A stretch of 64,000 nucleotides of DNA from Charina bottae (lineage: Eukaryota; Chordata; Lepidosauria; Squamata; Charinaidae). Each line of letters begins with the position of its first letter. The first letter of the stretch is position 1. Under the pieces are notes generated by a model. That model had not been told where the DNA came from. It ran no database searches and saw only the letters and a list, made by a program, of their open reading frames with translations. Shown piece after piece: positions 34,297 through 47,500 of the stretch. Position numbers and translations under genes: made by a program. The DNA lies in assembly GCA_023362775.1 (NCBI GenBank), contig JALMGJ010000015.1, positions 8,600,501 through 8,664,500 of the forward strand, given 5' to 3'.

Positions 34297-35515
34297 GGAG
34301 AGAGTATTTGCTAACCTTGACTATGGGCACGCAAATTTTCTCAAGTGAACGATTACACTTTTCCTTTGAGTGGCAAATAAGAGAAAAGAAATGCAAGAAG
34401 GAAACAAATCCTCAATTTGGTTTAAGTAAATGCAAATCAATTACATTTCAATACAATGAATATAATTGCTCCCCAGATAGGTAAGAACATTATTCACATT
34501 AAAAAATAGAATTTGGCTGCAACTTTTAAAGGAATCCTAAGGCTTTGAAAGCAAAGAACCATGGAGGCTTAGGTTCCATAATGCTAACTAGCATTGCTAT
34601 TTTGCTGGCAATTGCTAATATCAAGATTTTTTCCCCCCTACCATCCACCGCCTGATCTTTTTCATTTTAATGGTACAGACTGGAAGCTTGAACCTCGGAT
34701 CTTTTGCGTTCAAAGGATGGGCTCCACCTTTAATTTGTTGGGAGCTCTTTTCCTGATTGCTCCCTCTGTTCCGGCATGCAGTTTTTGCAGTTGCTAAATG
34801 TCCGGATTGCTGTGGGATTGTTCCAGACAGCATGCACAAAAATGTCAAAAGAGAAGAGAAACGGAGGGACAATGGAATAAGACCTACTTGACACCACAGG
34901 AGGGGGTGTGTTCAGTTTGTTGGTAGTCCTGGCGGTACTTGTGGGCCATTTGGAAGGATCTCAGATCAGTCTGTTCTCCAAACCAAATTTTGAGGCAGCT
35001 TCTTGGGCCCTAGAACGTCTGACAAAATTGGTGAGCCTTTTGCTTTTCGGAAGAGGTGAAAGCTGCTTGGTTCTTGTTGTTTTTAATATGTTGCATTACT
35101 CTTAATCAAACTTTCACTATTCGGCTTGGAACCTTTGTTGGGGGAGAGGATTGTGCCGTACAAAAAAAGCAAAGCGCCTGCTCCCCTCCCTCCCAAGTTC
35201 TCATTCAGTTTGGTGAAAGGGAATTTGCTTTTGAAATTTATTTCAATGAAGAAGTGAAAATTATGTACTGGTCAGTGACCATAATAAATTAAATTGAAAT
35301 TGGTGAAGTTCCCATGGGGAAGTTTGATGTTCTTAGTTATAATGTGGACGAGAGATGCAGTTGCTTGTAATATTATTCCCATATCATTAATCTCAGGTAA
35401 TCACTGTTCCCTTTGGTCACATTAGTAATTACTATTTTACAGCAACTTTAGACCTTGGTTGGGTACCCCTATTAAGAGACATAAGAAAGGTTGAGAAGTC
35501 AGGGACATCTGAAAA

Positions 35516-35551
<36 letters not shown>

Positions 35552-37269
35552 ATTGTGGCTTTTTGTTGGAAAGGGAAACAACACCTCCATCTCTTCACCA
35601 ATCTCCGGCAATTTCCCTGCTTCTGAAGTTTATTGCACACTGTATATTTTCAGTATAATCCATTTGTCCCAGACTGTTCTTGTCACATCAGCTGCATTTC
35701 ACCTAAACACTGCTCTCCAAGAATGTGTTCTCTATTTCAAAACAAACACGACACTGATTTTATCCATCTCTTCAATGCGTTGTTATGTCATGTCCTTCAA
35801 CATTTGCCTGATGAAGTTATTTGCTTTTGTTATATGAAAGGGCAAATCCTTCACAGCCAGCATACAGAAGTTGCTTTCTAAAGCTAGTTGTTAGTGTGGG
35901 GTCTTTTTGTTGGTGTGGCTAATAATCCAGCAATTTCAGACTTTGGAACTGTATGCTGTTGAGAATCTATATGTGAAAGGAACGTGTCCACAGACTCAAA
36001 GAACGTAAGCTTTGAAGCAATATTGAAGGGGTAACAACTCAGAACTCAGTACAGTTGGTCTCTGTACCTCTTTTTTGAGACCCACAGAGACTCTTCTGTC
36101 CACAATAGCTTAAAATCATCCTCAATCATTTTGAAGAATTGTAGTGTAAACCCTAAAGTAGTTGAACTTTCAGTTTTAATGAAAGAAAAAGTCAGGAAAA
36201 GAATCCTGTTTCTGCTCACTTGCATGGCACAGCTCCACCCACATGCAACTTTTTGGCCCACCCCATTCTGCCTCTCTACTGCTGAAAACTTGCCCCCTTC
36301 TGCAGTAAAGAACAACAATAATATATAAGGATTCTTAAGTTGGCCACCATTACCCCAAAATAAATTCCATTCTGCTCAATAGAACTTATTCTCAAGTTTG
36401 TGATCTTCCAACGCCCTTCTTAAAATACAAATGCATGTGGTAGATATCTTCAAATGAACCCATGTGTGTGATGAATCTCTGAAGAATGCTTGGCAGAAAA
36501 TTCAAAGAATAGCAAATTATGCTCTTAGAAATCTAATTAGTATATAATACTTCCCTCGTAAATTTGGACACATTGTTTGGTACTAATTCCTTGTGGGAGT
36601 TAATTCATTCTTTTTTGTCCCCTCTTCCACCTTCCAGTATCTTACTTATATTAGCTTTTTCCCTGCATTATTTAATATTTCCAAATAAACAGCTTTAAAA
36701 GACCAGTCCATGAGCAGGGAGCTCTAATGAGTCAAAGCTGATATGTTCTTGCAAAATGCAACAAAACCCATGAATCAAGCGTGGTGAATTTTCTTGAAAT
36801 CTGCCCTTTCATCTACTAATGTGTGCTCTAACCCACACAAGGGTGATTTGGGAGGACAAGACTAGTTCACAGCATTCTTGAAATGATCTTCTGAGAAAAT
36901 AATCTTATCAAGGAAAGGGGAGTGAGCTTGTTTTGGAGAGCCAAAATTAGCAGTAAGTTCTTCTTTTCCTTTTTTTCTTGTTTTAAATAAAGTAATAAGA
37001 TCTGGCACAGAAGTTGTTTTGAAGACATTCTTTATGTTGAACAATTGTAAAACCTACTGGGTGTATTCTAGAGCTTAAGAATTCTAGATCTTAAGAACCA
37101 ATGACCCAGTTTATATATTGTGCTAAACTGCGATTTGTTTTCCTATGGTTTCTTGAATAAGACACAATTGGCTGGGTTCATACCACATGCTTAGCCAGAA
37201 CCAAATGATATTGGGACTTAGTGCAATGGAAGAACCCAGTCAAACCTTTGCTGTATACACAGATGGCTT
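34297..37269. other. Mostly unique sequence; (TG)n at 35519-35548
   Basis: Apart from a TG microsatellite I recognise no repeat and no host exon. Open frames of 60-105 codons carry no known domain and overlap one another. Confidence 0.45.
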
Positions 37270-37650
37270 TCAATTTTTTTCACTTTATTTATTTATTTGT
37301 TTGTTTGTTTGTTTAATTTTTATCCCGCCTTTATTATTTTTATAAATAACTCAAGGCAGCAAACATACCTAATACTCCTTCCTCCTCCTATTTTCCCCAC
37401 AACAACCCTGTGAGGTGAGTTGGGCTGAGAGAGAGTGACTGGCCCAAGGTCACCCAGCTGGCTTTCACGCCTAAGGCGGGACTAAAACTCTCAGTCTCCT
37501 GGTTTGCCACTGGCTCCTTCCTAGGGCTGAGAGACAGGGACTGGCCCAAGGTCACCCAGCCGGCTTTCATGCCTCAGGCGGGTTCCTGCTTGGATGATAG
37601 ACCCAGCCGGCTTTCATGCCTCAGGCGGGTTCCTGCTCGGATGATAGAGC
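37270..37650 (-). mobile_element. Squamate SINE, reverse, with internal duplications
   Basis: The reversed second tail type is TTTATTTATTTATTTGTTTG, 'tatcccgcctttattatttt' and 'ttttccccacaacaaccctg'. The reversed body 'ggcccaaggtcacccagctg' then appears twice (37440 and 37540), and the block 'acccagccggctttcatgcc' through 'ggatgatag' is repeated in tandem (about 37554-37601 and 37602-37647). Confidence 0.82.
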
Positions 37651-39880
37651 CCTGTCTGTGCTGTTCTACTTCAGGCTAAAGCTACAATGAAGATGCTGCT
37701 GGCTTACTTTTTCCCCCCCAGAACTCTCACCTAAATACCTAACCTGGTTACTGAGTTAACCAACTGTCTAGTTCACACAATACATTGACCCATAAACTAT
37801 CCAAACACAACACATTAAAATGCAAAATAAGAAAAGAAAAACCCTAACAAAGATAAAACTCAACCAGGATGAGCACCAAGCACACTCAGCATGTTATATG
37901 AGTGGAGCTGCTGGATGTTTAACTTACCTGATTAAGTATGTTGTTTGAATACATCTGGTGTCTACAATGTCTCAGAGGTTCATTGGGAAAAGTTAAAGAA
38001 TTGTAGACAGTGCAATGTATCCACTTTTCTCCAACAATTAGTAGAACAAAACTGAGTAATCCTTTGACCACATGCAGCCCCTAGACTAATTTTTAATACT
38101 CCTAGATTCACCCGCCACAGATCACACAACTGGCATTCAAAGGCACAAGGCTGATTTTTAGCATGCTTTTGTGTCTCTTTATTTTACAAATTGAGATCTA
38201 AAGCAGCCTGGTTGAGCCTATTGACCCTTCCAATCTGTGACTCTCCCCCCCCCCCCAAAAAAAAAATACAGTTAGGTAAAAACCTTCCATCCTGCACAAT
38301 ATCACATCACCTTCAAGGGCTCATGGAGATAAATCAAAGAAACAAATAAATAATTGCCTGCTGTGAAAATATATGCGAATTAAGAGAATTCATAATTGAA
38401 GTTTGCAAGCAGCCTCAAGCTGTTCAACCAATGTCTGCAGAAGAGAACTTCTATCCCTCCGTAGAACTCATTTTCAAGTTGCTGTACTTTTAAAACATGC
38501 CAGAACTCCGCAAACACATTAGTTAAAGGCTGTCATTTATCACCCACTGAAGGTTTGATTTTCAAAGACACCTTTACTCTTCAACTGGCGTTGCATCAGG
38601 GCTTGCTCGAGAACGTAGCCATCAATCATTTTGATGGATCCCAAACATGTGGGGGCTCTTGCCCTGGATTGTTTTTAAAATAACAATTAGCGCTCCTGGA
38701 AAGGGACATGTTTTTGCTGATGTCACCCTTCTGACTGGCAAACGAAGAGAAGCCGGCGGATAACTGCTTCATTAACTCTTGTAGCATCAGAAAGAAGAAG
38801 CAAGGGGGTGTTTATAGGGCAATAAATGGGAAGCAGAAACCTGGATGAAAAACAAGCAAATGACACATATTACCAGGTCAAGATTTCTCACCTTAATGCA
38901 GAATGGATCCTCTATTACAGGAGATGCTTCTTTTGTTCAGAAATATAGCTTGGTTCTCAGCTGGGTTAAAAAAAGCAAGCAAGCAAACTTTAATAAGAAG
39001 GGGCAACACAATCTTCTATACAACAAGGCTTTTGCACAGTGACAAAGTAAAATTTAAAATGGCCGAAATCTTGACAGATTTTGTTGATCTCATTTTCAAG
39101 GTCTTGAATGATCTCATGCAAGAATAAAGGGGTCCGCAGGGGAGGGGGGTTGTCAGAATCTGCAAGATGGCATGTACAGCAAGGACGGGGCTTGGATCTT
39201 GAATCACAGCGCTGCGCCTGCTGTCTTGCAGACTTTGACACACACCTTGTGGGTGCTGCTACTCAAGAACATTAAAGTCTCTCAATCTTTTCCAAAAATA
39301 TTAAAGTCTCACACAATTTTGGGACTCACAATTTTGGGACTGTTGCCTGAGATCTTGTGGAACTGACATTTCTAGAGACTTGACAATTTCGTTTAGATTT
39401 TAGATATTTTATCCCATCTTGAGGTTCTGCAGATATTTGTGATGGCACATTACAACTCCTGTAGCAGATGCTCGCTTCCTTCTAGCAATATTTGATTTAT
39501 CATTTGAACCAGCCTTGGCATGGCCTAAAATATATGTATTGTATTAGGGGAGGTGGGAAGAGATCTGTTCCCCTAAAAATAGTTCTAATAGTTTTGTATT
39601 TCAACAAATCTTGATAGTCACTCAAACATAGTACTCATGTCTTATTGGTCAGCATGTCCTTCTTTTCTGCAGACCTATCAGCACTCAACTGAGTTTTTTA
39701 TGAAAAAGAATGATGCTGATAGCCCAGTTTCATAAATATTGGCATTTGGAGGAAATTTGAACAAAAGGATTAGGGAGAAGGTAGAGACAAAGCCTTCTTT
39801 GAGTCAAGCTCAACAGTCAGCTATGTAGATACATCTATGTAATTTTCTCAGTAGCATTATGGAAGTGGTTTGCCATTGCT
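37651..39880. other. Unique sequence, nothing recognised
   Basis: It has a C-run/A-run junction at 38247-38268 and small local duplications near 39290-39340 (for example 'cacaattttgggact' twice). No gene is supported. Confidence 0.45.
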
Positions 39881-39884
39881 TTTG

Positions 39885-40012
39885 ACGGGATATTTTTTTC
39901 AACTTTTCCATCTAGCCTACAGACCATGTATATTTTGGTTGTCCCATCAGAATACTAATCAAATCTGACCCTGCTTTGTTTTTTCTAGATTAGCCAAGAT
40001 CAGCTAGGTGCT
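39885..40012 (-). repeat. 5S rRNA-derived SINE fragment, antisense
   Basis: The 5S-like part 'gtcccatcagaatactaatc' and 'aaatctgaccctgctttg' is preceded by 'catctagcctacagaccatg', the same block order as the copies near 3.4 and 3.7 kb. The upstream 'ggaagtggtttgccattgct' probably belongs to the same SINE. Confidence 0.6.
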
Positions 40013-40094
40013 GCCCCTTGGCTTGTGCAGTTTATCAAGCAGCGTGATTGCAGCATAGATGTGGGATAGATAGAGGCTGACCATCTCTGGACTG

Positions 40095-40175
40095 CAGAGC
40101 TAAGAGGACCACTAGATGGCAGGAAAGAGATACAAAACCATCTAATTCTTTGCTGCCACCTCGGGGTCATGTGGA
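40095..40175. repeat. Short palindromic repeat (copy 1)
   Basis: 'gaccactagatggcaggaaa' and 'ctttgctgccacctcggggt' are imperfect inverted arms separated by about 12 bp. The same hairpin occurs at 42340-42402. It resembles non-autonomous DNA transposon hairpins, but I see no clear target duplication. Confidence 0.5.
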
Positions 40176-40378
40176 GTTTTACAGCCCATGTATAGTCAGC
40201 TAGGTATATACCACACTGCAATAAAGTGACATAGAACACGTTTGGTATACAGAATAATGAGAGCAATACATCAGCGTGAAATTTAGTAGAAATACGTTGA
40301 ATATTATTGCTGGCATTTAATCACAATGGCTGAAACTATGCTGCTTCCACTGTACTGTGCAAGTTATCTTGCCAAATA

Positions 40379-40701
40379 AAAAGGTAAAGGTTCCCCCCGC
40401 ACATTTGTGCAGTCGTGTCCAACTCTAGGGGCCGGTGCTCATCTCCATTTGTTAGCCAAAGAGCCAGCGTTGTCCGAAGACGCTTCCATGGTCATGTGGC
40501 CAGCATGACGCATGCAGAACACTGTTACCTACCCACCAAAGTGGTACCTATTCATCTACTTGCATTTGCATGCTTTCGAATTGCTAGGTTGGCAAGAGCT
40601 GGGGCGAGTGCGGGAGCTCACTCTGTCACATGGGGCTAGGGTCTCGAACCTCCAAACTTGCGATCTTCTGATCGACAAGCCTGGCATCATACCATGCCCA
40701 C
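40379..40701 (-). mobile_element. tRNA-derived SINE (BovB-tailed family), damaged head
   Basis: Reverse copy with target duplications ATCTTGCCAAATA (40366-40378) and ATCTTGCTAAATA (40702-40714), one mismatch. The tRNA-like head after box B is shortened ('ggcatcataccatgccc'). Confidence 0.9.
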
Positions 40702-40986
40702 ATCTTGCTAAATAATGTCCTTCTATTCAGATGTTCCTGTTTTGAGTTGTAATTGAACTGGCTGACCGGGCTTATGCTGAGCTACTAACTTAACTTTTAA
40801 TGTCCTGTCCCAGAATCAGACTGGAAGCATTTCCTTTGAAGCTGGGTCCAATTAAAAACTGAATCAAAGCTATATAGTGTTTTGACTCCTTGCAAGGAGT
40901 TATCTGGAGTTCCAATTGATACCCCACATTACCAGTCTGAGAAAGAAGGGAGGGGCTTGGTAAATCATCAGGGCTAAACCTCTTCT

Positions 40987-41321
40987 TGGGGGTGTGGTGG
41001 CTCAGCAGGTAAGATGCCAGGCTTGTTGATCGGAAGATTGCAAGTTTGGAGGTTCGAATCCCTAGCCCTGCATGACGGAGTGAGCTCCCACACTCGCCCC
41101 AGCTCTTGCCAACCTAACAATTTGAAAGCATGCAAATGCAAGTAGATGAATAGGTACCACTTCGGTGGGAAGGTAACAGCGTTCCGTGTGCGTCATGCTG
41201 GCCACATGACTGTGGAAGCGTCTTCGGACAACGCTGGCTCTTCAGCTAACAAACGGAGATGAGCACCGGCCCCTAGAGTCGGACACGACTGCACAACTGT
41301 GGGGGGGGGGACCTTTACCTT
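40987..41321 (+). mobile_element. tRNA-derived SINE (BovB-tailed family), full length
   Basis: Intact boxes A and B and tail, with a G run of ten before CCTTTA. Target duplication TAAACCTCTTCT at 40975-40986 and 41322-41333. Confidence 0.92.
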
Positions 41322-41333
41322 TAAACCTCTTCT

Positions 41334-42486
41334 GATGCTTTCCCCCTTTGGACTTTCAGATTCTCTCTTATGCAGATGTATGCAGATTTAATTGTTTAAC
41401 CCACTAACCCTCATAGAATGAATGGACTACATTTTTTAAAAAAAATTCAGGCAACAGCCTTGGTTATTACACAGCAATAAAGCCATCTGTTGTTTTGAAT
41501 TATTTATGGGTCAGGTTTGACTCTGAATCACTGAATTTCATCAAGGTAGTCAGGGAAAGGCCAGGTTGGAGATGGGGGGGTGGAAGCAGACATTGCCACA
41601 GAGACTTAGAGTAAGCTTCTAATGGCAACAACAGCAAATTGTTGGGGATGGGCACGTGGACACAAAGACTAAAGTGGAGATACAAGCACATAGTTTAGCA
41701 TGTGTGTGTTTGCACAGAACTATATCAATTCACCCAACAGAGACTTACAGATCAGCCTTATTCTTATATAGTCAGGTATAAGTCCCATTTGGGTATCTGT
41801 GTAAAACAGAGGTGAGCAAACAGTGGGTATAGTTTGCTGTCCTCTGCAAAAGATCCATGGTGGGGTATGGAGAAGGTCATAATTTCTGGTATTCTGATCC
41901 CTTGCATCTCGGACTGGACATGAGTTTACCTGTCTGTCAAGAAAAAAAATGTGCCTGAGGTTCTGAAGAACTGCTGCAATCAGTATTGCTAATACTGGGC
42001 TAAATGGAACAATGGTTCTGTCTTGATATGAAGCAAATTCATATGCGTCCCCTTCCTCCCTAGCAGCTAAGAGAGGAGAGGGTGACTACCCAGATGGCCC
42101 TGCCCACTGTTGATTGATTCTGGCTCCTCCCACAGCTGGGTTGGCTCTGCCTACTGTTAGCATATGGCCTATCACAATGAGGTTATTCTGGCTTTTGTAG
42201 ATCTCTGGCAGCTTCCATACTTCCATCCAATTCCCACCAATAATAAATAGGCAGGCTTATTTGTGCCATAATATTAGTGTGTGGTATGCTCCCTCAGTCT
42301 ATGTAACATTATGGCTGTCATATCTGGGCTGCAGACAACCATTAGATTGCAGCAGAGAGATACATAAAATTCTAACTCTTTGCTGTCATCTAGTGGTCAT
42401 TTAGATTCTTGCATATCAGATATGATAAGGCTGCCATCAATTAGCCATGATGGGATAGAATGGCAAACTGATGTTTCTTAGGTTTG

Positions 42487-42555
<69 letters not shown>

Positions 42556-44441
42556 CCCACAACCTTTGCTATTTGCCATAAGTAGGTTCTTCACAACATC
42601 TAGAGGGCACCAGGTTGATTATCCTTAGCTGTACTAGTTGATCTTGAACTTAAGGAAAGTAATTCATATTATTTTCCCCTGAAACTATTTAACAGGAGTA
42701 GGTTAGCATTGGATGTGGACCTTGTCCATCTTGGGTTGATTAATATATCCACCTGATTTTGCATCCACATCATAGATCCCATCCTTGCAATGTTTTGGAA
42801 TTTGACCATCTTTTTTTCCAGCCTGGTGTCCTCCAGATATCTTAATATATAGATAGCTGTAGAATTCCCAATAAACATGGCCAGAATGTAGGTAGACAGT
42901 GAAAGCTGAAAGAGACTAGTTTAGGCATCAACTGGACAGTAGGCCCCCAAGTTTGTGCATTAGCAATGCTTTGTGTGTAAATTTAAAGTAATTTGAAAGA
43001 TTACCGTACTGTAACAAAGGTCTCTCTTTGCAATGTTTCAAGAATAGTCCTGAATTGCTCTTCTACCTCCCATTCTTTTCCCCTTCAGGTTCAACCCTCT
43101 TTATCACACTAAAGTGCCAATCAATACTGTGAGATAGATGTTACATCTTGGCTTTTTATAACATTACCTGTCCCAGAAGGGATACTGTATCTTTAAGGAA
43201 ATGGATCCGATATCCTGTTTCTGAAGGATTAAAACACTTTAAAGAGACAGAAGAGGCTGTAAACTCCTATCATTTTCTTATTCACTCTTCATTATCTTGT
43301 CCAGTATCTATCCCTGCTGAGTAAATCTGGTTGTGTGTTTCTCCAAAGTGGTCATAAGAAGAAATTTATTTACTTCTTGGTGCACTGGAGGGGCATTACT
43401 AACTTTGAAGGCTCTCTGAAGTCATAAAGATTTTGCAGTGTGAGCAGAAGAAGCAGGAATTTTCTGAACTTCTTTTCCCCACTGAGGTCGTTTGCCCAGC
43501 CTAAAGGGGAGACACTTCTCATTTTTTTGACAGGCTTTATTTCTGGAAGATTTTCCAATTAGCAGGAAAAGGTCACATTAATGTTAGCAGTGAGAAAGGG
43601 AAGGGTTAGTGCTATGCAAATAGAGATTCTTGAAAGGACAATATTCTCTATGTGTGCAATGTCTCCCTCAAGTCAAACCCAGGGCTTGCTGGCTTATATG
43701 GATGTATCCATACAGTATTCTTGGCTGCAGTATTGAAGCGATTTGCCATTGACTTCTTCTGGGATGTATATTTTCTGACTTCATAGTTTCTCTCTTTCTT
43801 GATGTCTGCGTATATGTTTATTTTCCTCACTTGCTTGCATGGAACAACATGAATTGAGGGGAAGATGAAAGAGGAAGGATGTAAAGGAGGGTTGTTGGAT
43901 TCTACCCCCCACCCCCAAGTGTCAGAGGTAGAATATGTTTTTCTCCAAAAATGGCATATCTGATGCTTCTTGGCTGTAGAGAAATCTGTGTATTTGAAGT
44001 TCCCCTTCTGCCCAAGGAATCTTCCCTCATCATGGATGTAACCCAATTCCTTTCTGTGAACAGATTCGGCCTCTCTATTCATGGTCTTTTATATCCTGGT
44101 GGATACAAGTTCCATTTGATGAAAAAGGTTTGGGCATTCCCAGAGCAGTTGGTTAAGGAAATGTGTAAAGGTGCGGGGAACTTTTCCAAGATAAGAAATG
44201 CACTTGGCCATGGAGTGATATGCTGGGAGATAAAATAGTGGGTTTGGCCAAGACAAAATGTCAATTTTACTTCATTTAATAATAGTTGCATTTAGTTAAT
44301 GATCACTCTTCCGTTATTTTTGAATAATTTCGCATATATTTCCCCCAATAAAAAATAGTTTGATAAGACCTTTTGTACCAATTGGAATGACAATTTGGTA
44401 AGAACAAGGTTGCACCAGGAATCTCAAGTGACACCTTTTTG
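41334..44441. other. Mostly unique sequence; (AT)n and a second short palindrome
   Basis: A pure AT array of about 60 bp lies at 42491-42553. Positions 42340-42402 hold the second copy of the palindromic repeat seen at 40.1 kb ('ctctttgctgtcatctagtg'). A 5S-SINE-like head ('gaagcgatttgccattgact') occurs at 43735-43754. Frames up to 144 codons lack domains. Confidence 0.45.
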
Positions 44442-44449
44442 GTGTAGAG

Positions 44450-44584
44450 CAGTGTTTCTCAACCTTGGCAACTTTAAGATGGGTGGACTTCAACTGCCAG
44501 AATTCTCCAACCATCCATGCTGGCTGGAGAATTCTGGGAGTTGAAGTCCACCCATCTTAAAGTTGCCAAGGTTGAGAAACGCTG
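44450..44584. mobile_element. hAT-type hairpin MITE with 8-bp target duplication
   Basis: This 135-bp element is almost entirely palindromic. CAGTGTTTCTCAACCTTGGC and GCCAAGGTTGAGAAACGCTG form the ends, and the inverted match runs inwards through 'agatgggtggacttcaactg'. The 8-bp duplication GTGTAGAG lies at 44442-44449 and 44585-44592. A second copy is at 63.1 kb. Confidence 0.95.
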
Positions 44585-44592
44585 GTGTAGAG

Positions 44593-47500
44593 GATCAATC
44601 TCTGAGTAGCTATGTTCACAGAACATGGTCAACTTAGTTATTGAACTGACCCATTTTGTGGGTTCATGCAAAACACTGAAGCATAGCTAACCAACAGATT
44701 CAGTTCCCACAACCTGCTAAGCCACACATGAAGCCTAAGCAGAGTTAAAAGCAATGCTTAGCAGCTTGTGTGAATGTAACTATTCTTATAATTGTTGTTA
44801 CTGTTGAAATTACACCCTGACTTTTTGTTTATAAAACACTCGTGCCAGTTTACAACAAACAGAACATAAAACAAAACAATGAAATCAATGCGATTAAAAT
44901 CGAAATCATAAACAGAAACAGAAATTAAAATCGATATCATTAAAATAGGTCTTTAATTAGGTCTTTAATGGTTAAGCACATTGTGTGCATACAGCTGGGA
45001 AGGAGGAATGCCAGCTGTAACTCGCATGCTTTCTGTTCCATTATGGTTATACCCTATTCTTTTCCTCTTTGTCTTCCTCTCCCTCCCATGCTTTTCCTGA
45101 TCCTCCTAGCCAGGATACTGTCTTGAGATGTGGACTACTCTTCCCAGAATTCTCAGCAGTAGCCATGCTGACTAGGGAATTCTGGGATGTGAGAAAGCAG
45201 CCAGCTTCAGAAAGTTGCCTTAAATATTCCACTTTCCTCTGCATTTCCCCCATGTTTCCTCCCCTGCCCTCACAAGCTGACAGCATGCCGTTTACATTTT
45301 CTGCATCCTTACTTAGTTGGCAAATCAGCTTTCTTTTCCAACTATTTTATGTCATCATCACCCTGAAGATACTATAGAGTTAAACAATATACAAGCCCTT
45401 TGCTTGTAATTTATTGATTTGGCAGGTTTTTAGGGTGGTAGAATTATGCTTACTGGTATGAAATGAGAGATGTGGTTGGGATGTTTTTAGACAATGTCGC
45501 AAAAACACCCAAACCTGGCTGCATTGTTGCTTCCTGTTTTCCAATTCCTAAAGGGAACAGGAACGGATGAAAGAATATCAAAGCAAGTCTTAGCAATCTT
45601 CTGCAGTTTCTTAGATATCCACTCAAGAGGTTGGCAGAGTGGTTCATAAATGAACAGAAGCAAGAAGACATGCTGGCTTTATTGCTATCACAGCATTAGA
45701 TGTATATTATATAATGTATATGCAGTGTAGATTTATATATGTTTTATATGTAAGCGTAAGTCCATAAGTTCTTAATGTAATTGAATCAGTTTGTGGAGGG
45801 AATCTACCAAGGGGAGATTCCGATCTTCCTAGAGCAATACTGTCTTCATTTCTTTTCTTGACTGCAAATCTGATATCTAGAAAATGAAAGTTTTGAGAAA
45901 GCTGGATGCTTTTAAAAAATAAACACTTTGTAACTTCTTATCAAAATGAAGTAAGTCTGTGTATGTTATGGCTAGTCAGTCTTAATGAATTTTAGAAACC
46001 TAACCTTTATTATCACCTACAGCCAGACAAAAACAAACCAAACTGATTTGCACATAGTCTCTTTGGTTCGTCATCATGGCTGCACTGAAGCGTTTTTTCT
46101 CCAGTCCTTGAGAAAATTCCCCCACAGGCTTTGAATTGCCTCACTGCTGAACCCTAACCCTAACAAGTCTAAACCACAGTGTCCTTACAGTTTTAATTTG
46201 GGATACATTAAAAGGAAAGGGATGAGTGGGTTTCCCTGTCTTCGTTAGCCCACCTACCAAACGTCACCAGCCAGTAGGAGAAACAGCTGCCAATTGCGTT
46301 CCTTAATGTAAGATGTCCCTGGTCTGGAGAAGAAGTGAATTTTGTCTAGAGCCATCTATCAATCATTGCTCTGGTTTTGCACAAGTGTTTTGTTCAGGTG
46401 CAGGGAGCTCAGCGATAGCTGAATCTCTGACACTTTTTGGACATGGCTTTATTGCAATTCTGGAATGCTGCTATTCTGAAACAGGGCGAAATGTGTGTTG
46501 AAACGTTCCTGCAATACATGGGGAATAGTCGTTGCAAGTGGGAAGGATCTTTGGATGTCCCCTTCCCCCTCCCCCATGGTGAAAAACCGCTGGCTACTTT
46601 TAAAAAGAGATTAAAAATGAAACAAATGAACAAAATAGGGACAAATTGTATGTATATGGTATGCTCTTCCACTGCTCTGCATTTAAACATATCTTTGGAA
46701 CTTTGGTATTGGAGGAAAGGAAAGTTAAAAACAACTGGTTTTTAACTGGAGAGGATCTGGAGCCCTCTATGTCTAATTTAGTAGAACAAGCAATCAAGGG
46801 AGCAAAACTGGCTGAGAACATCATTCCCTCATCCGTCAGCCTACTCGCTGAAGCTCTTCTCAGCTTCTCTGGTCATTTTCTTTGCTTTGCTAATACACAA
46901 CCACACATATCTAAGAGTGTACTAGACCTGTTTTTTAAAGGCAGGTCTTCTGCTCTTTCAGAATAGTAGTAAGCCTGTACCTGTGTAACATCTGACAAGC
47001 GCTTCAGAAAGCATCACTCAGGCATTAAACACGTCTCTGCTGAAATAAAGTGTCTGGTTGATCCTGCAGCTCAAACCAAAATGCCCATGGTGGGCAGTGC
47101 TAAGTGACCACAGGGGTGGAATGATGCCTGCACCAGCCTAAAGCATCCCATTGGAGCTGGACAGATGCCAGACCTGGAACCCATCGTTAGAAGATCATTA
47201 ATGGAGCGTTGTAGCTCATATCTACAGTAAGTCAGGAGACAGGGAAAATCATAACTTTAAAACTGGAACAACTAGACAGATTTGAATCATCTTAACAATG
47301 GGCTGGGGATGAAATAAAAGCAGTGTCATGTGGACTAGTCCCTTAAAAGTACTTCATACTGCAGCTAGTGGGACAAGAGGATGAGATCTCTGATGCCTAT
47401 CAAGGGAAGATGCTTCAGAATAGGGAGTGAGCATTATAAATCTGCTCCTTTGACTATCTGCATTAGTCAGGCAATATTGTGATCCATGGTATTTTTAAAT

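Noticed and set aside
33918..34484. 188-codon open frame, among the longest in the window
   Set aside because: It runs straight through the GC-rich hAT MITE and its target duplication, and its residues (G/P/R-rich) come from the repeat. No domain.
43648..44082. 144-codon minus-strand frame
   Set aside because: Overlaps a 5S-SINE-like head and an opposite-strand frame, with no domain.
46151..46163. Interstitial telomeric repeat (ccctaaccctaac)
   Set aside because: Only about two units, which can occur by chance.
46437..46966. Overlapping 102- and 106-codon frames possibly forming a split gene
   Set aside because: They are in different frames with no plausible intron signals between them, and neither shows a domain.
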